From: Cognatishimia sp. WU-CL00825
GTDB taxonomy: Bacteria > Pseudomonadota > Alphaproteobacteria > Rhodobacterales > Rhodobacteraceae
Length of the DNA stretch: 64,000 bases
Reading direction: 5' to 3'
NCBI RefSeq assembly: GCF_040364665.1
Contig: NZ_BAABWX010000002.1
Coordinates: forward strand, 186,001-250,000
Part shown: positions 16,424 to 26,067 of the stretch, one piece after another
Layout of the letters: the number at the start of each line of letters is the position of its first letter
Numbering within the stretch: the first letter of the stretch is position 1
Notes under the pieces: generated by a model
Told to the model about the DNA's origin: nothing
Databases searched by the model: none
Seen by the model: the letters and a program-made list of their open reading frames with translations, nothing else
Program-made: the position numbers and the translations under genes

Positions 16424-17332
16424 TCAGATCAATGCCAAGGCAAAGACAAGCGCCAGACTTAAGCCCCAGACCCGCCACAACGCTGTGCAGGCCCGATCAA
16501 TCGCATTGGGGCCAATGTCAATCTGACCAAAGTCGTGCACATAGGGGAAATCACGCATCTCGCCGTCATAGGCGCGTGGGCCTGCCAAGGCGACATTTAG
16601 CGCGCGGGCCATGGCGGCTTCGGGCCAACCGGCGTTTGGGGATTTGTGAAAGCCTGCGTCTTCGCGAATGTCAGACCAAGCAGATAACCCGTTGTGGGTG
16701 ATAGCAATCAGTGCGGCAGTGATGCGCGCGGGCAGCCAGTTTAAGACGTCATCAAGTTTGGCTGCGGCCCAGCCGAAATCTTTGTAGCGTTCGGTGCGGT
16801 AACCGATCATCGAGTCGGCGGTGTTGATGGCTTTATAGATCAAAAGGCCGGGCAGACCTGCAATCAGGAACCAAAACGCCGGGGCGATGACGCCGTCTGA
16901 AAGATTTTCGGCGGCGCTTTCGATGGCGGAACGGCTGATCCCGCCCGCATCAAGCTGTTGGGTGTCGCGGCTGACGATTTTGGCCACTGCGGCGCGCCCG
17001 TCCCCAAGCGAAAGCCGCAGGGCGTCGCCAACATCTTGCACATGTTGCACAAGCGCGCGCTGGGCCAGAAGAATGGCGGTGACCAAAAGCGTCGGAAGCC
17101 AACCAAACAGGCCGATGAATTTGCCGATAAGCCAAGCGGCAAGCACCAGCCCCACAACCAAAACTGCGCCTTTGAGGCGCTGAGACGGTGCCGCGTTGAG
17201 CCGGTTTTCGGCCCAGGTGATGGCTTTGCCGATCACCACAGCCGGGTGCGGCATGCGATCCCACAACCACTTTGGTTCCCCAAGGGCGGCGTCTAAAATC
17301 AGGGCAAGGCCCAAGATCAATGCAGTGCTCAT
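16424..17332 (-). CDS. cobD: Adenosylcobinamide-phosphate synthase
   Basis: The 302-residue integral membrane protein starts ALILGLALILDAALGEPKWL and contains HPAVVIGKAI, AESAAENLSDGVIAPAFWFL and NTADSMIGYRTERYKDFGWA, the classic CbiB/CobD signatures. It joins an aminopropanol phosphate (or threonine-derived) arm to adenosylcobyric acid late in cobalamin synthesis. It follows cobC by 4 bp on the same strand, so the two form an operon; CobC supplies the aminopropanol phosphate that CobD uses. Confidence 0.95.
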   Translation of the reverse strand: MSTALILGLALILDAALGEPKWLWDRMPHPAVVIGKAITWAENRLNAAPSQRLKGAVLVVGLVLAAWLIGKFIGLFGWLPTLLVTAILLAQRALVQHVQDVGDALRLSLGDGRAAVAKIVSRDTQQLDAGGISRSAIESAAENLSDGVIAPAFWFLIAGLPGLLIYKAINTADSMIGYRTERYKDFGWAAAKLDDVLNWLPARITAALIAITHNGLSAWSDIREDAGFHKSPNAGWPEAAMARALNVALAGPRAYDGEMRDFPYVHDFGQIDIGPNAIDRACTALWRVWGLSLALVFALALI

Positions 17333-17336
17333 ATCA

Positions 17337-18278
17337 TTATCCGTTCAGGGCTTTGGTCAGGTGATCCCAACGATCATGGGCCGGGAGGCCGAGACGCAGA
17401 TAGGTGTCTGAATAGGGGAAGATCCGGCTCCAGACATGGTGTTTTGCCAGACGGGCCTGCCAAGTCTGTGCGTTGTCGACCTGATAAAGCCGAAAGAGGT
17501 CGCACCCCCCGGCCACTTTGGCCCCCTGTTGGGTCATCAACGCATCAAGATGTTGGCTGTCTTGGGCCAGCCGGGCGCGGGTTTTCGCGGCCCAGTCGTG
17601 ATCCCCAAGTGCCGCGGTGGCTGTGCGCAGGGCGGGGCCAGACACCGCCCAAGGGCCGATGCTGTCTTGCAGTTTGGCCAGCAGTTCTGGGTTGCCGATG
17701 ACAAAGCCTAGCCGCAGCCCCGCAAGGCCCCAGAATTTGCCGAAACTTTTCAGGATCAGGCAGTTTGGTTGCGCGGTTTGGGCGATCATCGAGGCCTCGG
17801 GTGCAATGTCACAAAAGCTTTCGTCCACGACGTTGAATGTGGTTGCAAGATCAGAGGTCGACCAGAACTGCCCCGTGGGATTGTTGGGATGCACCAGCAC
17901 GCGCAGATCGGCGTTGGTCTGGCGTTCTGCCCAGCCATGCGCGTGATAGGCAGCGGCGTGTTCGTTGTAGGTGGGCTTTGGAATGTCGACGTGATGGCCT
18001 GGCAAGATATTGGGCAGACGGGCGATCAAGCTTGAGGCCCCGGGGGCTGCCAGGATGGCGGCAGATGCGGGCACGTTCCAAAACGATCGTGCTGCGGCCG
18101 TCAGGTCCGCTTGCGCCTGACTGTCAGGCAAAGCGCCCCAATCGTTGGCGGTGAACTCTGGCAGCGGATAGGGCTGTGGATTGATCCCTGTCGAGAGATC
18201 AAGCCAAGTTTCCCGGCTGCCGCCATATGTGAGGATGGCAGCATCCAAGCCACCTCCGTGATCCCGAGCGTTGGACAT
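17337..18278 (-). CDS. cobC: Threonine-phosphate decarboxylase / L-threonine-O-3-phosphate lyase
   Basis: A 313-residue PLP enzyme of fold-type I: DHGGGLDAAILTYGG, then WLDLSTGINPQPYPLP, HPNNPTGQFW, VVDESFCD and the PLP lysine in LKSFGKFWGLAGLRLGF. These motifs identify CobC/CobD-type decarboxylases that make (R)-1-aminopropan-2-yl phosphate for the B12 nucleotide loop. ATG 18278 has GGAG at good distance; ATG 18293 is an alternative. It is first in the cobC-cobD pair. Confidence 0.92.
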   Translation of the reverse strand: MSNARDHGGGLDAAILTYGGSRETWLDLSTGINPQPYPLPEFTANDWGALPDSQAQADLTAAARSFWNVPASAAILAAPGASSLIARLPNILPGHHVDIPKPTYNEHAAAYHAHGWAERQTNADLRVLVHPNNPTGQFWSTSDLATTFNVVDESFCDIAPEASMIAQTAQPNCLILKSFGKFWGLAGLRLGFVIGNPELLAKLQDSIGPWAVSGPALRTATAALGDHDWAAKTRARLAQDSQHLDALMTQQGAKVAGGCDLFRLYQVDNAQTWQARLAKHHVWSRIFPYSDTYLRLGLPAHDRWDHLTKALNG

Positions 18279-18419
18279 ATTTGTCTCCGACATAGCGCTG
18301 GGCTGTGTTCGCGGAAAATCAGGCGTTTGGCAAGGGGCGGCGAGGCGGCGGGTCAACGCGGGCGTTTGTGGCGCGGTTTTTTACCCGCCGCGGAGCTAGA
18401 GTCGTGGGCGTTGCGGCGC

Positions 18420-19394
18420 TTAGGCGCGATGATGGGGGGCCATGAAATCCAGAACCGGATTGATGGGAATGATGCGATGGGGATTTATCGATTCGTGGCT
18501 GAAATGATAGTGACGCACGATGTGTGCCATATTCACCGTTTCTGCCACGCCGGGGGTTTGGTACAAATCGCGGGTATAGGCCCAGAGATTTGGGTAATCG
18601 ACGATCCGTTTGCGGTTGCATTTGAAATGCAAATGATAGACCGGATCAAACCGCACCAAAGTGGTGAACAGCCGCCAATCTGCTTCGGTTTGGGTGGTGC
18701 CCATCAAATACCGGTTGGCGGATAGCCGGGCTTCGACCCAGTCCAATGTGTCAAACAGGGGCGCAACTGCGGCGTCATAGGCGCTTTGCGAGGTGGCAAA
18801 GCCGGATTTATAGACCCCGTTGTTCACATTGCTATAAATGCGTTGATTGACCTCTTCGATGGTGTCCCGGTTAGAGGCTGGCCAATAATCTGTGGTATTG
18901 CCGGTGATGGCGTCAAACGCGCTATTGAACATGCGGATGATTTCAGAGCTCTCGTTGGAGACAATGGTGTTTTGTTGCTTGTCCCAAAGAATTGGCACGG
19001 TGACGCGACCGGAATAGCTCGGATCAGCTCTGGTATAGATCTGATGTGCAAAATCGTTGTCAAACAGGGTGTCACCGGTGGCTCCGGCTTGATCTTTTTC
19101 AAAGGTCCAGCCTTGGTCGAGCATGTCCGGATGCACAACCGAGACTGAAATATGCGGCGCAAGATCTTTGAGTTGGCGGAAAATCAAGGTGCGGTGCGCC
19201 CATGGGCAGGCATGTGACACATAGAGGTGGTAACGACCTGATTCCGCTTTGAAACCGGCTGCCCCGTCGGGGCCAGCGGTGCCGTCTGCTGTTATCCAGT
19301 TACGAAATTGTGCTGCGGACCGCACGAATTTTCCATCGGTACTTTTGGTGTCATACCATTGGTCGACCCATTGGCCGTCTACGAGCAGTCCCAT
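18420..19394 (-). CDS. Glutathionyl-hydroquinone reductase (Xi-class GST)
   Basis: A 324-residue protein with the YqjG/ECM4 layout: an N-terminal thioredoxin-like part with YVSHACPWAHRTLIFRQLK, where the cysteine is catalytic, then VPILWDKQQNTIVSNESSEI for glutathione binding and a helical C-terminal domain with FTTLVRFDPVYHLHFKCN. The enzymes reduce glutathionyl-hydroquinones with glutathione. The ribosome-binding site AAGGAGA precedes the ATG. No quinone-degradation genes are adjacent. Confidence 0.94.
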   Translation of the reverse strand: MGLLVDGQWVDQWYDTKSTDGKFVRSAAQFRNWITADGTAGPDGAAGFKAESGRYHLYVSHACPWAHRTLIFRQLKDLAPHISVSVVHPDMLDQGWTFEKDQAGATGDTLFDNDFAHQIYTRADPSYSGRVTVPILWDKQQNTIVSNESSEIIRMFNSAFDAITGNTTDYWPASNRDTIEEVNQRIYSNVNNGVYKSGFATSQSAYDAAVAPLFDTLDWVEARLSANRYLMGTTQTEADWRLFTTLVRFDPVYHLHFKCNRKRIVDYPNLWAYTRDLYQTPGVAETVNMAHIVRHYHFSHESINPHRIIPINPVLDFMAPHHRA

Positions 19395-19563
19395 TTGTCT
19401 CTCCTTAATAGGTTGGGCTTAATCTAGCTGGAAAGCGGGATTGCGCAATTGCGTCTGTTGCAGAACTGTTGCGCGAATGTGCACAGTAGACAGTGGTTTC
19501 AGGGTGATACTCTTGACGTGACCAGAGGTTAGAGGCGACTATTTTGAGGAATTGGAGCAAAAA

Positions 19564-19926
19564 ATGACCACGTTTCTTTCAAAGGAAGTTCAGGCTGGGT
19601 TGGATGCGGCCCGAAAGTCTGGATTGAAAAAGAAAAATCGGCTGCGTGTGCGGGCGGGCGACGAGATTTATCCTGTTCTGCGGTTTCAAGACGACGGGTT
19701 TACGCTGGACGTCGAAGAAGCCCCAAACCTGCGGGGTTTGGTGGATTTATACGACGGTGCGCGCCATCTGTACCAATGTCTGGTAGTGGCGTCGGTCGTT
19801 GACGGCGACGAGATGTTTTATGAATTCAAACGCGCCACGGCGGCCCGCAAGGAACCGCCGCTCGATTTTGTTCAGGAAGAGGACGCGCCGGTCGCTTTGG
19901 TCACGGATCAGACAGACCAGACCTAA
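19564..19926 (+). CDS. Conserved hypothetical protein
   Basis: The 120-residue product (ATG 19564, preceded by GGAGC) has a basic N-terminus with LKKKNRLRVRAGDEIYPVLR, a central beta-rich part (LRFQDDGFTLDVEEAPNLRG, LVDLYDGARHLYQCLVVASV) and an acidic tail. I do not recognise a named domain. Its length, codon use and the clean ribosome-binding site support a real gene. It is monocistronic between two convergent or divergent neighbours. Confidence 0.65.
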   Translation: MTTFLSKEVQAGLDAARKSGLKKKNRLRVRAGDEIYPVLRFQDDGFTLDVEEAPNLRGLVDLYDGARHLYQCLVVASVVDGDEMFYEFKRATAARKEPPLDFVQEEDAPVALVTDQTDQT

Positions 19927-19996
19927 CGGCCATGCAGGCGACAGGATTTGCTGTCGCTGCGATGTTGTTGATTGGCCAACTGGGATGATTTTAACG

Positions 19997-21172
19997 CTAT
20001 CTTAGGTCTGCGAAGGCATCCGTCAGGCGCTGGGCGGCCTTTTGGACCAGTGCGCGCTGGGTGCCGAGATTAAACCGCAAGAAGCTTTCGCCGCCTTTGC
20101 CCAAAGTATGGCCTGGCGTTGCGGCGATCTTGGCGGTTTCATAGACCCGTTTGCGCACCTCTTCGCGCGTCAGGCCGGTGTCTTTGGTGTCGACCCAAGA
20201 CAAATATGTGGACTGCATCGGCATGATTTTTAGGCCGGGGATCGCATCTATGGCGCTTTTGAACAGTGTATAGTTGCCTTCGAGGTAGGTATTTAGTGCG
20301 TCCAACCATTCAGCCCCTTGGGGGGAATAAGCCGCTTTTGTAAGCTCGGTGCCCAAAAGGTTTGGGCTGATATCAAAGCTATGAAAGAAGGGCGCAAAGC
20401 GGGCGCGCAGAGCCGGGTCTGGAATGATCACACAGCCGGTGCGCGCCCCGGCAATGTTAAAGGATTTGGACGCCGCGGTGGTGATGATCAGGCGATCCAG
20501 AATTTCAGGCATCGCGCGGGCGGCTGTCAGGTGTTTCTGCCCAGCAAAGGTCAGGTCCTGGTGGATTTCATCAGAGATCAGCAGCAGGTCGTGTTTCTGG
20601 CAAAATGCGGCCATGGCGGTGAGTTCGGATTGTGTCCACACGCGCCCGGCCGGGTTGTGCGGCGAACTGATCAGCAGCAATTTTTCCCGGCCAGTCATCA
20701 ACGCGTCATAGGCGTCAAAATCCATGCGATACAGGCCGTCAGCGTCTTGGATCAGCGGCAATTGCAGGTTCACGCGCCCGGTCTTTTCGATCTTGGCCTG
20801 AAATTCGTGATAGACAGGCGTGAAAGTGACGATGGTGTCGCCCGGGTCAGTAAAGGCCTGCAATGTGGTTGCAATGCCATGCCCCAGACCAAAGGTCAAA
20901 AAGGTCCATTCAGGGTTAACATGCCAATCGTGGCGGCTGTGCATCCACCAATCGACCGCCTCGTGAAACGATTCCATGCCGCAGAAATAGCCATAGTTGG
21001 CTTTTTCGATCAGCCCCTGGGTGGCGGATTGCAGAAAGTCGGGGGCCTCAAAATCCATGTCTGCAATCCACATCGCAATGCCGTCTTTTGGGTCGACGCC
21101 AAAGCCGCGTTGCATCAAATCCCATTTCGAGGATTGGCTGCCGGCGCGATTGATGGGCTTGTCAAAATTCAT
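19997..21172 (-). CDS. MalY/PatB-type PLP C-S lyase (cystathionine beta-lyase)
   Basis: A 391-residue fold-type I PLP enzyme. The pattern GIAMWIADMDFEAPDFL, YGYFCGMESFHEAVDWWM, HNPAGRVWTQSEL, LISDEIHQDL and the PLP lysine in TTAASKSFNIAGARTGCVII is characteristic of the MalY/PatB family, which cleaves C-S bonds of cystathionine and cysteine conjugates. ATG 21172 has AAGGAG upstream; the longer frame to 21211 lacks one. It is divergent from the deformylase genes. Confidence 0.9.
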   Translation of the reverse strand: MNFDKPINRAGSQSSKWDLMQRGFGVDPKDGIAMWIADMDFEAPDFLQSATQGLIEKANYGYFCGMESFHEAVDWWMHSRHDWHVNPEWTFLTFGLGHGIATTLQAFTDPGDTIVTFTPVYHEFQAKIEKTGRVNLQLPLIQDADGLYRMDFDAYDALMTGREKLLLISSPHNPAGRVWTQSELTAMAAFCQKHDLLLISDEIHQDLTFAGQKHLTAARAMPEILDRLIITTAASKSFNIAGARTGCVIIPDPALRARFAPFFHSFDISPNLLGTELTKAAYSPQGAEWLDALNTYLEGNYTLFKSAIDAIPGLKIMPMQSTYLSWVDTKDTGLTREEVRKRVYETAKIAATPGHTLGKGGESFLRFNLGTQRALVQKAAQRLTDAFADLR

Positions 21173-21278
21173 GGGGTTCTCCTTTGAGTCACATCTGACG
21201 TTTTTGCGCACGCTATCGAATTGCTCTCTGAGCGCAAGAGCCGTTGCAGAAAGCTGCGCCTTGGCCTATGTCATCGCC

Positions 21279-21791
21279 ATGTTGAAATCGATCTTGATAC
21301 ACCCCGATCCGCGGCTGAAAAAAATCTGTGATCCGGTCCCAGATTTGTCAGATGACTTGCGCTTGTTGGCCAAAGACATGCAGCAAACCATGTATGATGC
21401 CCCCGGCATCGGCCTGGCTGCGCCCCAAGTCGGCGTGTTGTCGCGCTTGATCGTGATGGATTGTATCAAAGAAGGCGAACCAGAGCCCGTTGTGATGTTT
21501 AACCCAGAGGTGTTGCTGTCGTCAGAAGACAAAAACACCTATGAAGAGGGGTGCCTGTCCATCCCTGACCAATTTGCAGAGGTGACACGCCCGTCTGACG
21601 TGCGCGTGGGCTGGATCGACGAAAACGGCAATCCGCAGGAAAAAGACTTTGACGGGCTGTGGGCGACCTGTGTGCAACATGAGATTGATCATTTGAATGG
21701 CACGTTGTTCATTGATTATTTGGGCCCGATGAAACGTCAGATGATGACGCGAAAATCTGCCAAGATGAAACGTGAACGGGCCCGCGCATGA
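21279..21791 (+). CDS. def: Peptide deformylase
   Basis: A 170-residue metal hydrolase with all three motifs: GIGLAAPQ (43-50), EGCLSIP (90-96, metal ligand Cys92) and QHEIDHLNG (133-141; ligands His134 and His138, catalytic Glu135). It removes the formyl group from new proteins at the ribosome. ATG 21279 is the first start after the divergent gene's promoter. Its stop overlaps the start of a second deformylase-like gene by 4 bp, and fmt follows, so formylation and deformylation are coexpressed. Confidence 0.97.
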   Translation: MLKSILIHPDPRLKKICDPVPDLSDDLRLLAKDMQQTMYDAPGIGLAAPQVGVLSRLIVMDCIKEGEPEPVVMFNPEVLLSSEDKNTYEEGCLSIPDQFAEVTRPSDVRVGWIDENGNPQEKDFDGLWATCVQHEIDHLNGTLFIDYLGPMKRQMMTRKSAKMKRERARA

Positions 21792-22285
21792 GCGTGCGAC
21801 CCTGTTTGCCCTGGCCGGATAAACGGCTTCGGACAGCTGCAGAACCGGTGCAAGAGATCACCGATGTAGAGCGCGGTGTTTGGCAGGACCTGATCGACAC
21901 GATGGAAGCCATGCCGGGTGTCGGCATGGGGGCCAATCAGATTGGCGTGCTGCAACGGTTGATTGTGGTGGATGCGTCCTCTGAGCGGGGGCAGGTTGTG
22001 AAAATGGCCAACCCAGAGGTTTTGCATAAATCCGTCGAGCCGCGACAGCACGAAGAAGCCAGCCCCAATCTGCCCGGCGTGTCAGCGAAGATTTCGCGGC
22101 CCCGCGCGGTGACCGTGCGTTATATGGATGAAAACGGCGAGATGGCTGAAAAGGATTTTGTTGGGCTTTGGGCCACATCCGTTCAGCATCAGATCGACCA
22201 TATCAACGGTAAGATGTACTTTGATCACCTGAGCCGCACCAAGCGCGAGATGCTGATCAAACGCGCAAAGAAAATGCAAAGCTGA
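21788..22285 (+). CDS. Degenerate peptide deformylase-like protein, probably inactive
   Basis: The 165-residue protein aligns to the preceding Def along its whole length, with the same spacing, but key residues are changed: GVGMGANQ in motif 1, EASPNLP in place of EGCLSIP (metal ligand Cys92 becomes Ser92) and HQIDH in place of HEIDH (catalytic Glu135 becomes Gln135). The two metal histidines remain. A standard deformylase reaction is therefore unlikely. The frame is intact and overlaps def by ATGA, so it is translated with it. It may act as a ribosome-bound or regulatory pseudoenzyme, or on another substrate. Confidence 0.85.
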   Translation: MSVRPCLPWPDKRLRTAAEPVQEITDVERGVWQDLIDTMEAMPGVGMGANQIGVLQRLIVVDASSERGQVVKMANPEVLHKSVEPRQHEEASPNLPGVSAKISRPRAVTVRYMDENGEMAEKDFVGLWATSVQHQIDHINGKMYFDHLSRTKREMLIKRAKKMQS

Positions 22286-22323
22286 TCAGGCAAGTTTGCT
22301 TGGCACATTGAGACGAGGTCATG

Positions 22324-23232
22324 ATGCGCGTTATTTTTATGGGCACACCAGATTTTTCTGTTCCGGTTCTAGAGGCTTTGGTTGAGGCTGGCCACGAGGT
22401 GGTTGCGGTCTATAGCCAGCCGCCGCGCCCCGCTGGACGCGGCAAGAAAGAGCGCGCAAGCCCAGTTCAGGCGCGGGCCGAAGTTCTGGGTCTGCCGGTG
22501 CACTACCCGGTGTCACTGCGCACTCCAGAGGCCCTGGAGACCTTTGCAGCCTTGAATGCGGATGTTGCGGTGGTGGTGGCCTATGGGCTGATTTTGCCGC
22601 AAGCGATTTTGGATGCGCCAAAACAGGGGTGTTTGAATATTCATGCGAGTCTGTTGCCGCGGTGGCGCGGGGCGGCTCCGATTCACCGCGCCATTATGGC
22701 TGGTGATGCAGAGACCGGGGTTTGCATTATGCAGATGGAAGCCGGTTTGGACACGGGCCCGGTTTTATTGCGTCAGACGACCTCTATTGGGGCCGAAGAA
22801 ACCACAGCGCAATTACATGATCATCTAAGCCAAATCGGGGCCAAGGCGATTGTGGATGCCTTGGCACATTTGCCGGAGCTAGAGCCTGTGCCGCAGGCCA
22901 TGGACGGTGTGACATATGCACAAAAGATCGACAAGGCCGAGGCAAGGGTTGACTGGACACAGTCCGCCGAGGAGGTTGACCGGCAAATTCGTGGCCTATC
23001 GCCGTTTCCGGGTGCCTGGTGTGAAATCGACGGCCAAAGGGTAAAGCTTTTGGGATCGCGTCTTGCCAAGGGAACAGGCGCACCGGGCCAATTGTTAGAT
23101 GATGGTTTGACTGTGGCCTGCGGTGAAGGGGCGGTGAGCTTGTTGCGTTTGCAGCGTGCCGGCAAAGGGGCCCAGGATGCCTCTGTGTTTTTGCAGGGAT
23201 TTGCGCTGCCCGAGGGCAAACTGCTGGCCTAA
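22324..23232 (+). CDS. fmt: Methionyl-tRNA formyltransferase
   Basis: A 302-residue enzyme with an N-terminal formyltransferase Rossmann domain ([32 protein letters not shown]; the catalytic loop [20 protein letters not shown] with Asn and His, and LDTGPVLL) and a C-terminal OB-like tRNA-binding domain. It formylates initiator Met-tRNA using 10-formyltetrahydrofolate. Of the two adjacent ATGs, 22324 has better spacing from the GAGG ribosome-binding site. It forms a cluster with the two deformylase genes. Confidence 0.96.
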   Translation: MRVIFMGTPDFSVPVLEALVEAGHEVVAVYSQPPRPAGRGKKERASPVQARAEVLGLPVHYPVSLRTPEALETFAALNADVAVVVAYGLILPQAILDAPKQGCLNIHASLLPRWRGAAPIHRAIMAGDAETGVCIMQMEAGLDTGPVLLRQTTSIGAEETTAQLHDHLSQIGAKAIVDALAHLPELEPVPQAMDGVTYAQKIDKAEARVDWTQSAEEVDRQIRGLSPFPGAWCEIDGQRVKLLGSRLAKGTGAPGQLLDDGLTVACGEGAVSLLRLQRAGKGAQDASVFLQGFALPEGKLLA

Positions 23233-23244
23233 GCCCAAGGTTAC

Positions 23245-23868
23245 CTAGTTGCGCGGTGGGCGGGCCTTATAGACAGGTAAGCTCCAGCCAAACCACATGG
23301 ACCCGGCGCGCAAAACCCATGTGGCTGCGGCGCAGATGATTAATACGGGCAGGCCGCTAAGCCCCAGTGTTGCGGCCAGTACAGCGCTGCTGGCTCCGAC
23401 AAAAGCGGCAGTGGCATAGATTTCGCCCTGTTTCAGCAGAAGCGGCACTTCGTTACAGACCACGTCGCGCATCAGGCCGCCCATACAGCCGGTGCTGATG
23501 CCCATCAACACAATGATAATCGGGTTGTGACCAAGGTCCATTGCAACGCCAGTGCCAGCGGCAACCGCGACGGCAAGCGCTGCGCTGTCCAGCCACAATA
23601 ATGTGCGATAGCGGCTTTCCAGAAAATGCGCGGTGAAAAACACCAAAAGCGCCGCCCCGGTGGCCAGCAAAATATAACCGGGCTGCCCCACCCAAAAGAC
23701 CGGATCTCGGCCCAGCAGCAGGTCGCGCAATGTGCCGCCGCCTACCGCGGTCAGACAGGCGACAAACGCAAAGCCCACAAGGTCAAGCTGGGCGCGGCTG
23801 GCCACCAGTCCGCCAGTCAACGCAAAGATAAAGACCGAGGCAAAGTCGAGGAAACCGAGGGCGGTCAT
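23245..23868 (-). CDS. TRIC/UPF0126-family membrane channel
   Basis: A 207-residue protein with about seven hydrophobic helices in two homologous halves, each with a glycine-rich motif: [20 protein letters not shown] and [20 protein letters not shown]. This duplicated GGGxxRD signature marks the UPF0126/YicG family, the bacterial relatives of TRIC cation channels, some of which carry glycine. The start ATG overlaps the rnhA stop by 4 bp. The open frame extends to 23967, inside rnhA, which is unlikely to be used. Confidence 0.88.
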   Translation of the reverse strand: MTALGFLDFASVFIFALTGGLVASRAQLDLVGFAFVACLTAVGGGTLRDLLLGRDPVFWVGQPGYILLATGAALLVFFTAHFLESRYRTLLWLDSAALAVAVAAGTGVAMDLGHNPIIIVLMGISTGCMGGLMRDVVCNEVPLLLKQGEIYATAAFVGASSAVLAATLGLSGLPVLIICAAATWVLRAGSMWFGWSLPVYKARPPRN

Positions 23869-24329
23869 TTGCTTTTGGCAGGTTTGAACGGGGCCATGCC
23901 CGCGCGGGCCAATTCGTCGGCCTTTTCGTTTTCCGGATGTCCCGCATGGCCTTTGACCCATTCCCATGTCACGTCGTGGCGCTCTTGGGCGGCATCAAGC
24001 CGTTGCCACAGGTCAACGTTTTTAACAGGTTTGCGGGCGGAGGTTTTCCAACCGTTACGCTTCCAGCCATGTATCCACCCGGTGACGCCGTTTTTCACAT
24101 AGGCGCTGTCGGTGACAATGGTCAGCTTGCTGGGTCGTTCCAGCGTTTCAAGCGCTTGGATGGCGGCCATAAGCTCCATCTTGTTATTGGTTGTTTCGGG
24201 AGCCCCGCCTGAAAGTTCGCGTTCTTTCAGAATGGTGTCGCCGTCGCTTGCGCGCAACAAGACACCCCAGCCCCCTGGGCCAGGATTTCCGGAACATGCG
24301 CCATCGGTATATGCAATTAAATTAGCCAT
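23865..24329 (-). CDS. rnhA: Ribonuclease HI
   Basis: From ATG 24329 the enzyme has 154 residues with the four acidic catalytic residues in place: Asp9 ([16 protein letters not shown]), Glu52 ([10 protein letters not shown]), Asp74 (IVTDSAYV) and the C-terminal Asp in [11 protein letters not shown] basic segment ([21 protein letters not shown]) is the substrate handle. It degrades RNA in RNA-DNA hybrids. It precedes the UPF0126 gene with a 4-bp overlap. Confidence 0.97.
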   Translation of the reverse strand: MANLIAYTDGACSGNPGPGGWGVLLRASDGDTILKERELSGGAPETTNNKMELMAAIQALETLERPSKLTIVTDSAYVKNGVTGWIHGWKRNGWKTSARKPVKNVDLWQRLDAAQERHDVTWEWVKGHAGHPENEKADELARAGMAPFKPAKSK

Positions 24330-24374
24330 AGAGAGGGCGATACCCAAAAGTCTTGGGGGCCGTAAAGGCTAAAC

Positions 24375-24989
24375 TTACGCGCGTTCTGTTGCCAGCTTTC
24401 CAGCTAGCAAAACAAATACCGCTGCAAAGCTGCGTCGCATCCACTTCACCGCCGTATCAGAACCGAGTAGAAACCTGCGCGTTTGGGCTGCAAATAGGCC
24501 ATAAATCATAAAGACAAAGAACGTCATAACCATAAATATGCCGCCCAAAATCGCCATTTCCGTTGGTGCCTGTGCTGGGGTTCCACTGAGAAACGGTGGC
24601 AGAAGCGCCAGGAAGAAAATCGAGAGCTTAGGGTTGAGGATATTGATCAACGCGGCGCGTTTGCAGATCTTCCAACCCGTCTGCGTTGTGGTTCCGCTGC
24701 CCAAGGAAAGCGCGCCACCGTCCCGAAGCGCCTGCCAGGCGAGATAAAGCAAATAGGCGACACCTGCAAATTTCACCAGATGAAACAACAGCGCGGAGGT
24801 ATGCAGGACCGCGGCAAGTCCAAGGCTGGCGGCCACCAATGCCGGAAAAATCCCGATCGTACAACCAAATGCGGCCCAAATTGCCGCTTTGCGCCCTTGG
24901 CCTAGACCGATCGCCAGCGTGTAGATCACGCCAGTACCCGGCGCGAGCACAACCACAAGCGCGGTGAGCAGAAACTGGGTCGAAATCAT
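24375..24989 (-). CDS. LysE-family amino-acid exporter
   Basis: The 204-residue membrane protein has six hydrophobic segments and the LysE/RhtB start pattern with [20 protein letters not shown], followed by [20 protein letters not shown] and [20 protein letters not shown]. Exporters of this family move amino acids such as lysine, homoserine or threonine out of the cell. The substrate is not known. It overlaps the ispH stop by 4 bp and so is probably cotranscribed with it. A second LysE-family gene lies at 32019-32639. Confidence 0.88.
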   Translation of the reverse strand: MISTQFLLTALVVVLAPGTGVIYTLAIGLGQGRKAAIWAAFGCTIGIFPALVAASLGLAAVLHTSALLFHLVKFAGVAYLLYLAWQALRDGGALSLGSGTTTQTGWKICKRAALINILNPKLSIFFLALLPPFLSGTPAQAPTEMAILGGIFMVMTFFVFMIYGLFAAQTRRFLLGSDTAVKWMRRSFAAVFVLLAGKLATERA

Positions 24990-25948
24990 TGTGGAAACGT
25001 TTCGAGGTTACGCAAAACCCGGGGCACTTTGAAATTCACGGTTTCAACGGCTGTCTCCACGATCTCGACAGTGACATCATACCTGGCTCGGAAAGCATCG
25101 ATGACCTCGTTCACCAAGACTTCGGGGGCAGAGGCCCCTGCGGTAATGCCGATGCCCGTGATGCCGTCTAGGGCGCGCCAGTCGATATCGCTGCCGCGCT
25201 GGACCAGCTGAGAATATGAACAGCCCGCTTTTGCGCCCACTTCGACCAAGCGACGCGAGTTGGACGAGTTCGGCGCGCCGACAACCAGCATTGCGTCAAC
25301 TTTTTCGGCCATGGCTTTGACCGCCAGCTGGCGGTTTGTGGTGGCATAGCAAATGTCTTCTTTATGCGGGCCGACGATCTTAGGGAAACGAGCGTTCAGC
25401 GCTTTTACGATGCCAACAGTGTCATCCACAGACAGGGTTGTTTGCGTGACAAAGGCCAGTTGCTCGGGGTCACGTACTGCGATGGTGGCAACGTCGTCTT
25501 CGGTCTCGACCAAAAGCACTTCGCCTTGGGGCAACTGACCCATGGTGCCGATGGTTTCGGGGTGTCCGGCGTGGCCAATCATGATGATTTGCAGACCTGC
25601 ATCGGAATGGCGCTCTGCTTCGATGTGAACTTTTGAAACCAAAGGGCAGGTCGCATCGACATAGACCATATTGCGCCGCTCTGCTTCGGCAGGGACAATT
25701 TTGGCCACGCCATGCGCCGAAAAGATAACCGGGCGGTCATCTGGGCAATCTGACAATTCTTCGACAAAGATCGCGCCCTTGTCGCGCAGCCCATCGACCA
25801 CAAATTTGTTGTGCACAATTTCATGGCGGACATAGACGGGCGCACCCCATTTTTGCAACGCCATTTCCACGATTTTGATCGCACGATCAACGCCAGCACA
25901 GAAGCCGCGCGGGGCAGCGAGATAAATGGTCAGCGGTGATTTGGTCAT
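24986..25948 (-). CDS. ispH: 4-Hydroxy-3-methylbut-2-enyl diphosphate reductase
   Basis: A 320-residue Fe-S enzyme of the MEP isoprenoid pathway. Visible landmarks: [15 protein letters not shown] with the first cluster cysteine (Cys17), [29 protein letters not shown] (second cysteine), [19 protein letters not shown] and the terminal [13 protein letters not shown]. Start ATG 25948 is typical for the family; the frame extends to 26065 without support. It is first in an ispH-lysE pair. Confidence 0.96.
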   Translation of the reverse strand: MTKSPLTIYLAAPRGFCAGVDRAIKIVEMALQKWGAPVYVRHEIVHNKFVVDGLRDKGAIFVEELSDCPDDRPVIFSAHGVAKIVPAEAERRNMVYVDATCPLVSKVHIEAERHSDAGLQIIMIGHAGHPETIGTMGQLPQGEVLLVETEDDVATIAVRDPEQLAFVTQTTLSVDDTVGIVKALNARFPKIVGPHKEDICYATTNRQLAVKAMAEKVDAMLVVGAPNSSNSRRLVEVGAKAGCSYSQLVQRGSDIDWRALDGITGIGITAGASAPEVLVNEVIDAFRARYDVTVEIVETAVETVNFKVPRVLRNLETFPQ

Positions 25949-26067
25949 TTTGTAGCCCTTTGGTTTGTGTGCTCTAGCTAAGCAAAATTGTAGGTCGCGT
26001 CCAGACATAGCGCTTGACCTTCCAGCGGGGTAGCCCGGCAAACAGCTCAAAAAAAGGAGAGACAATA

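Noticed and set aside
20318..21187. 289-codon plus-strand frame opposite the PatB/MalY gene
   Set aside because: The minus-strand gene has full PLP-enzyme motifs; the plus-strand product has none.
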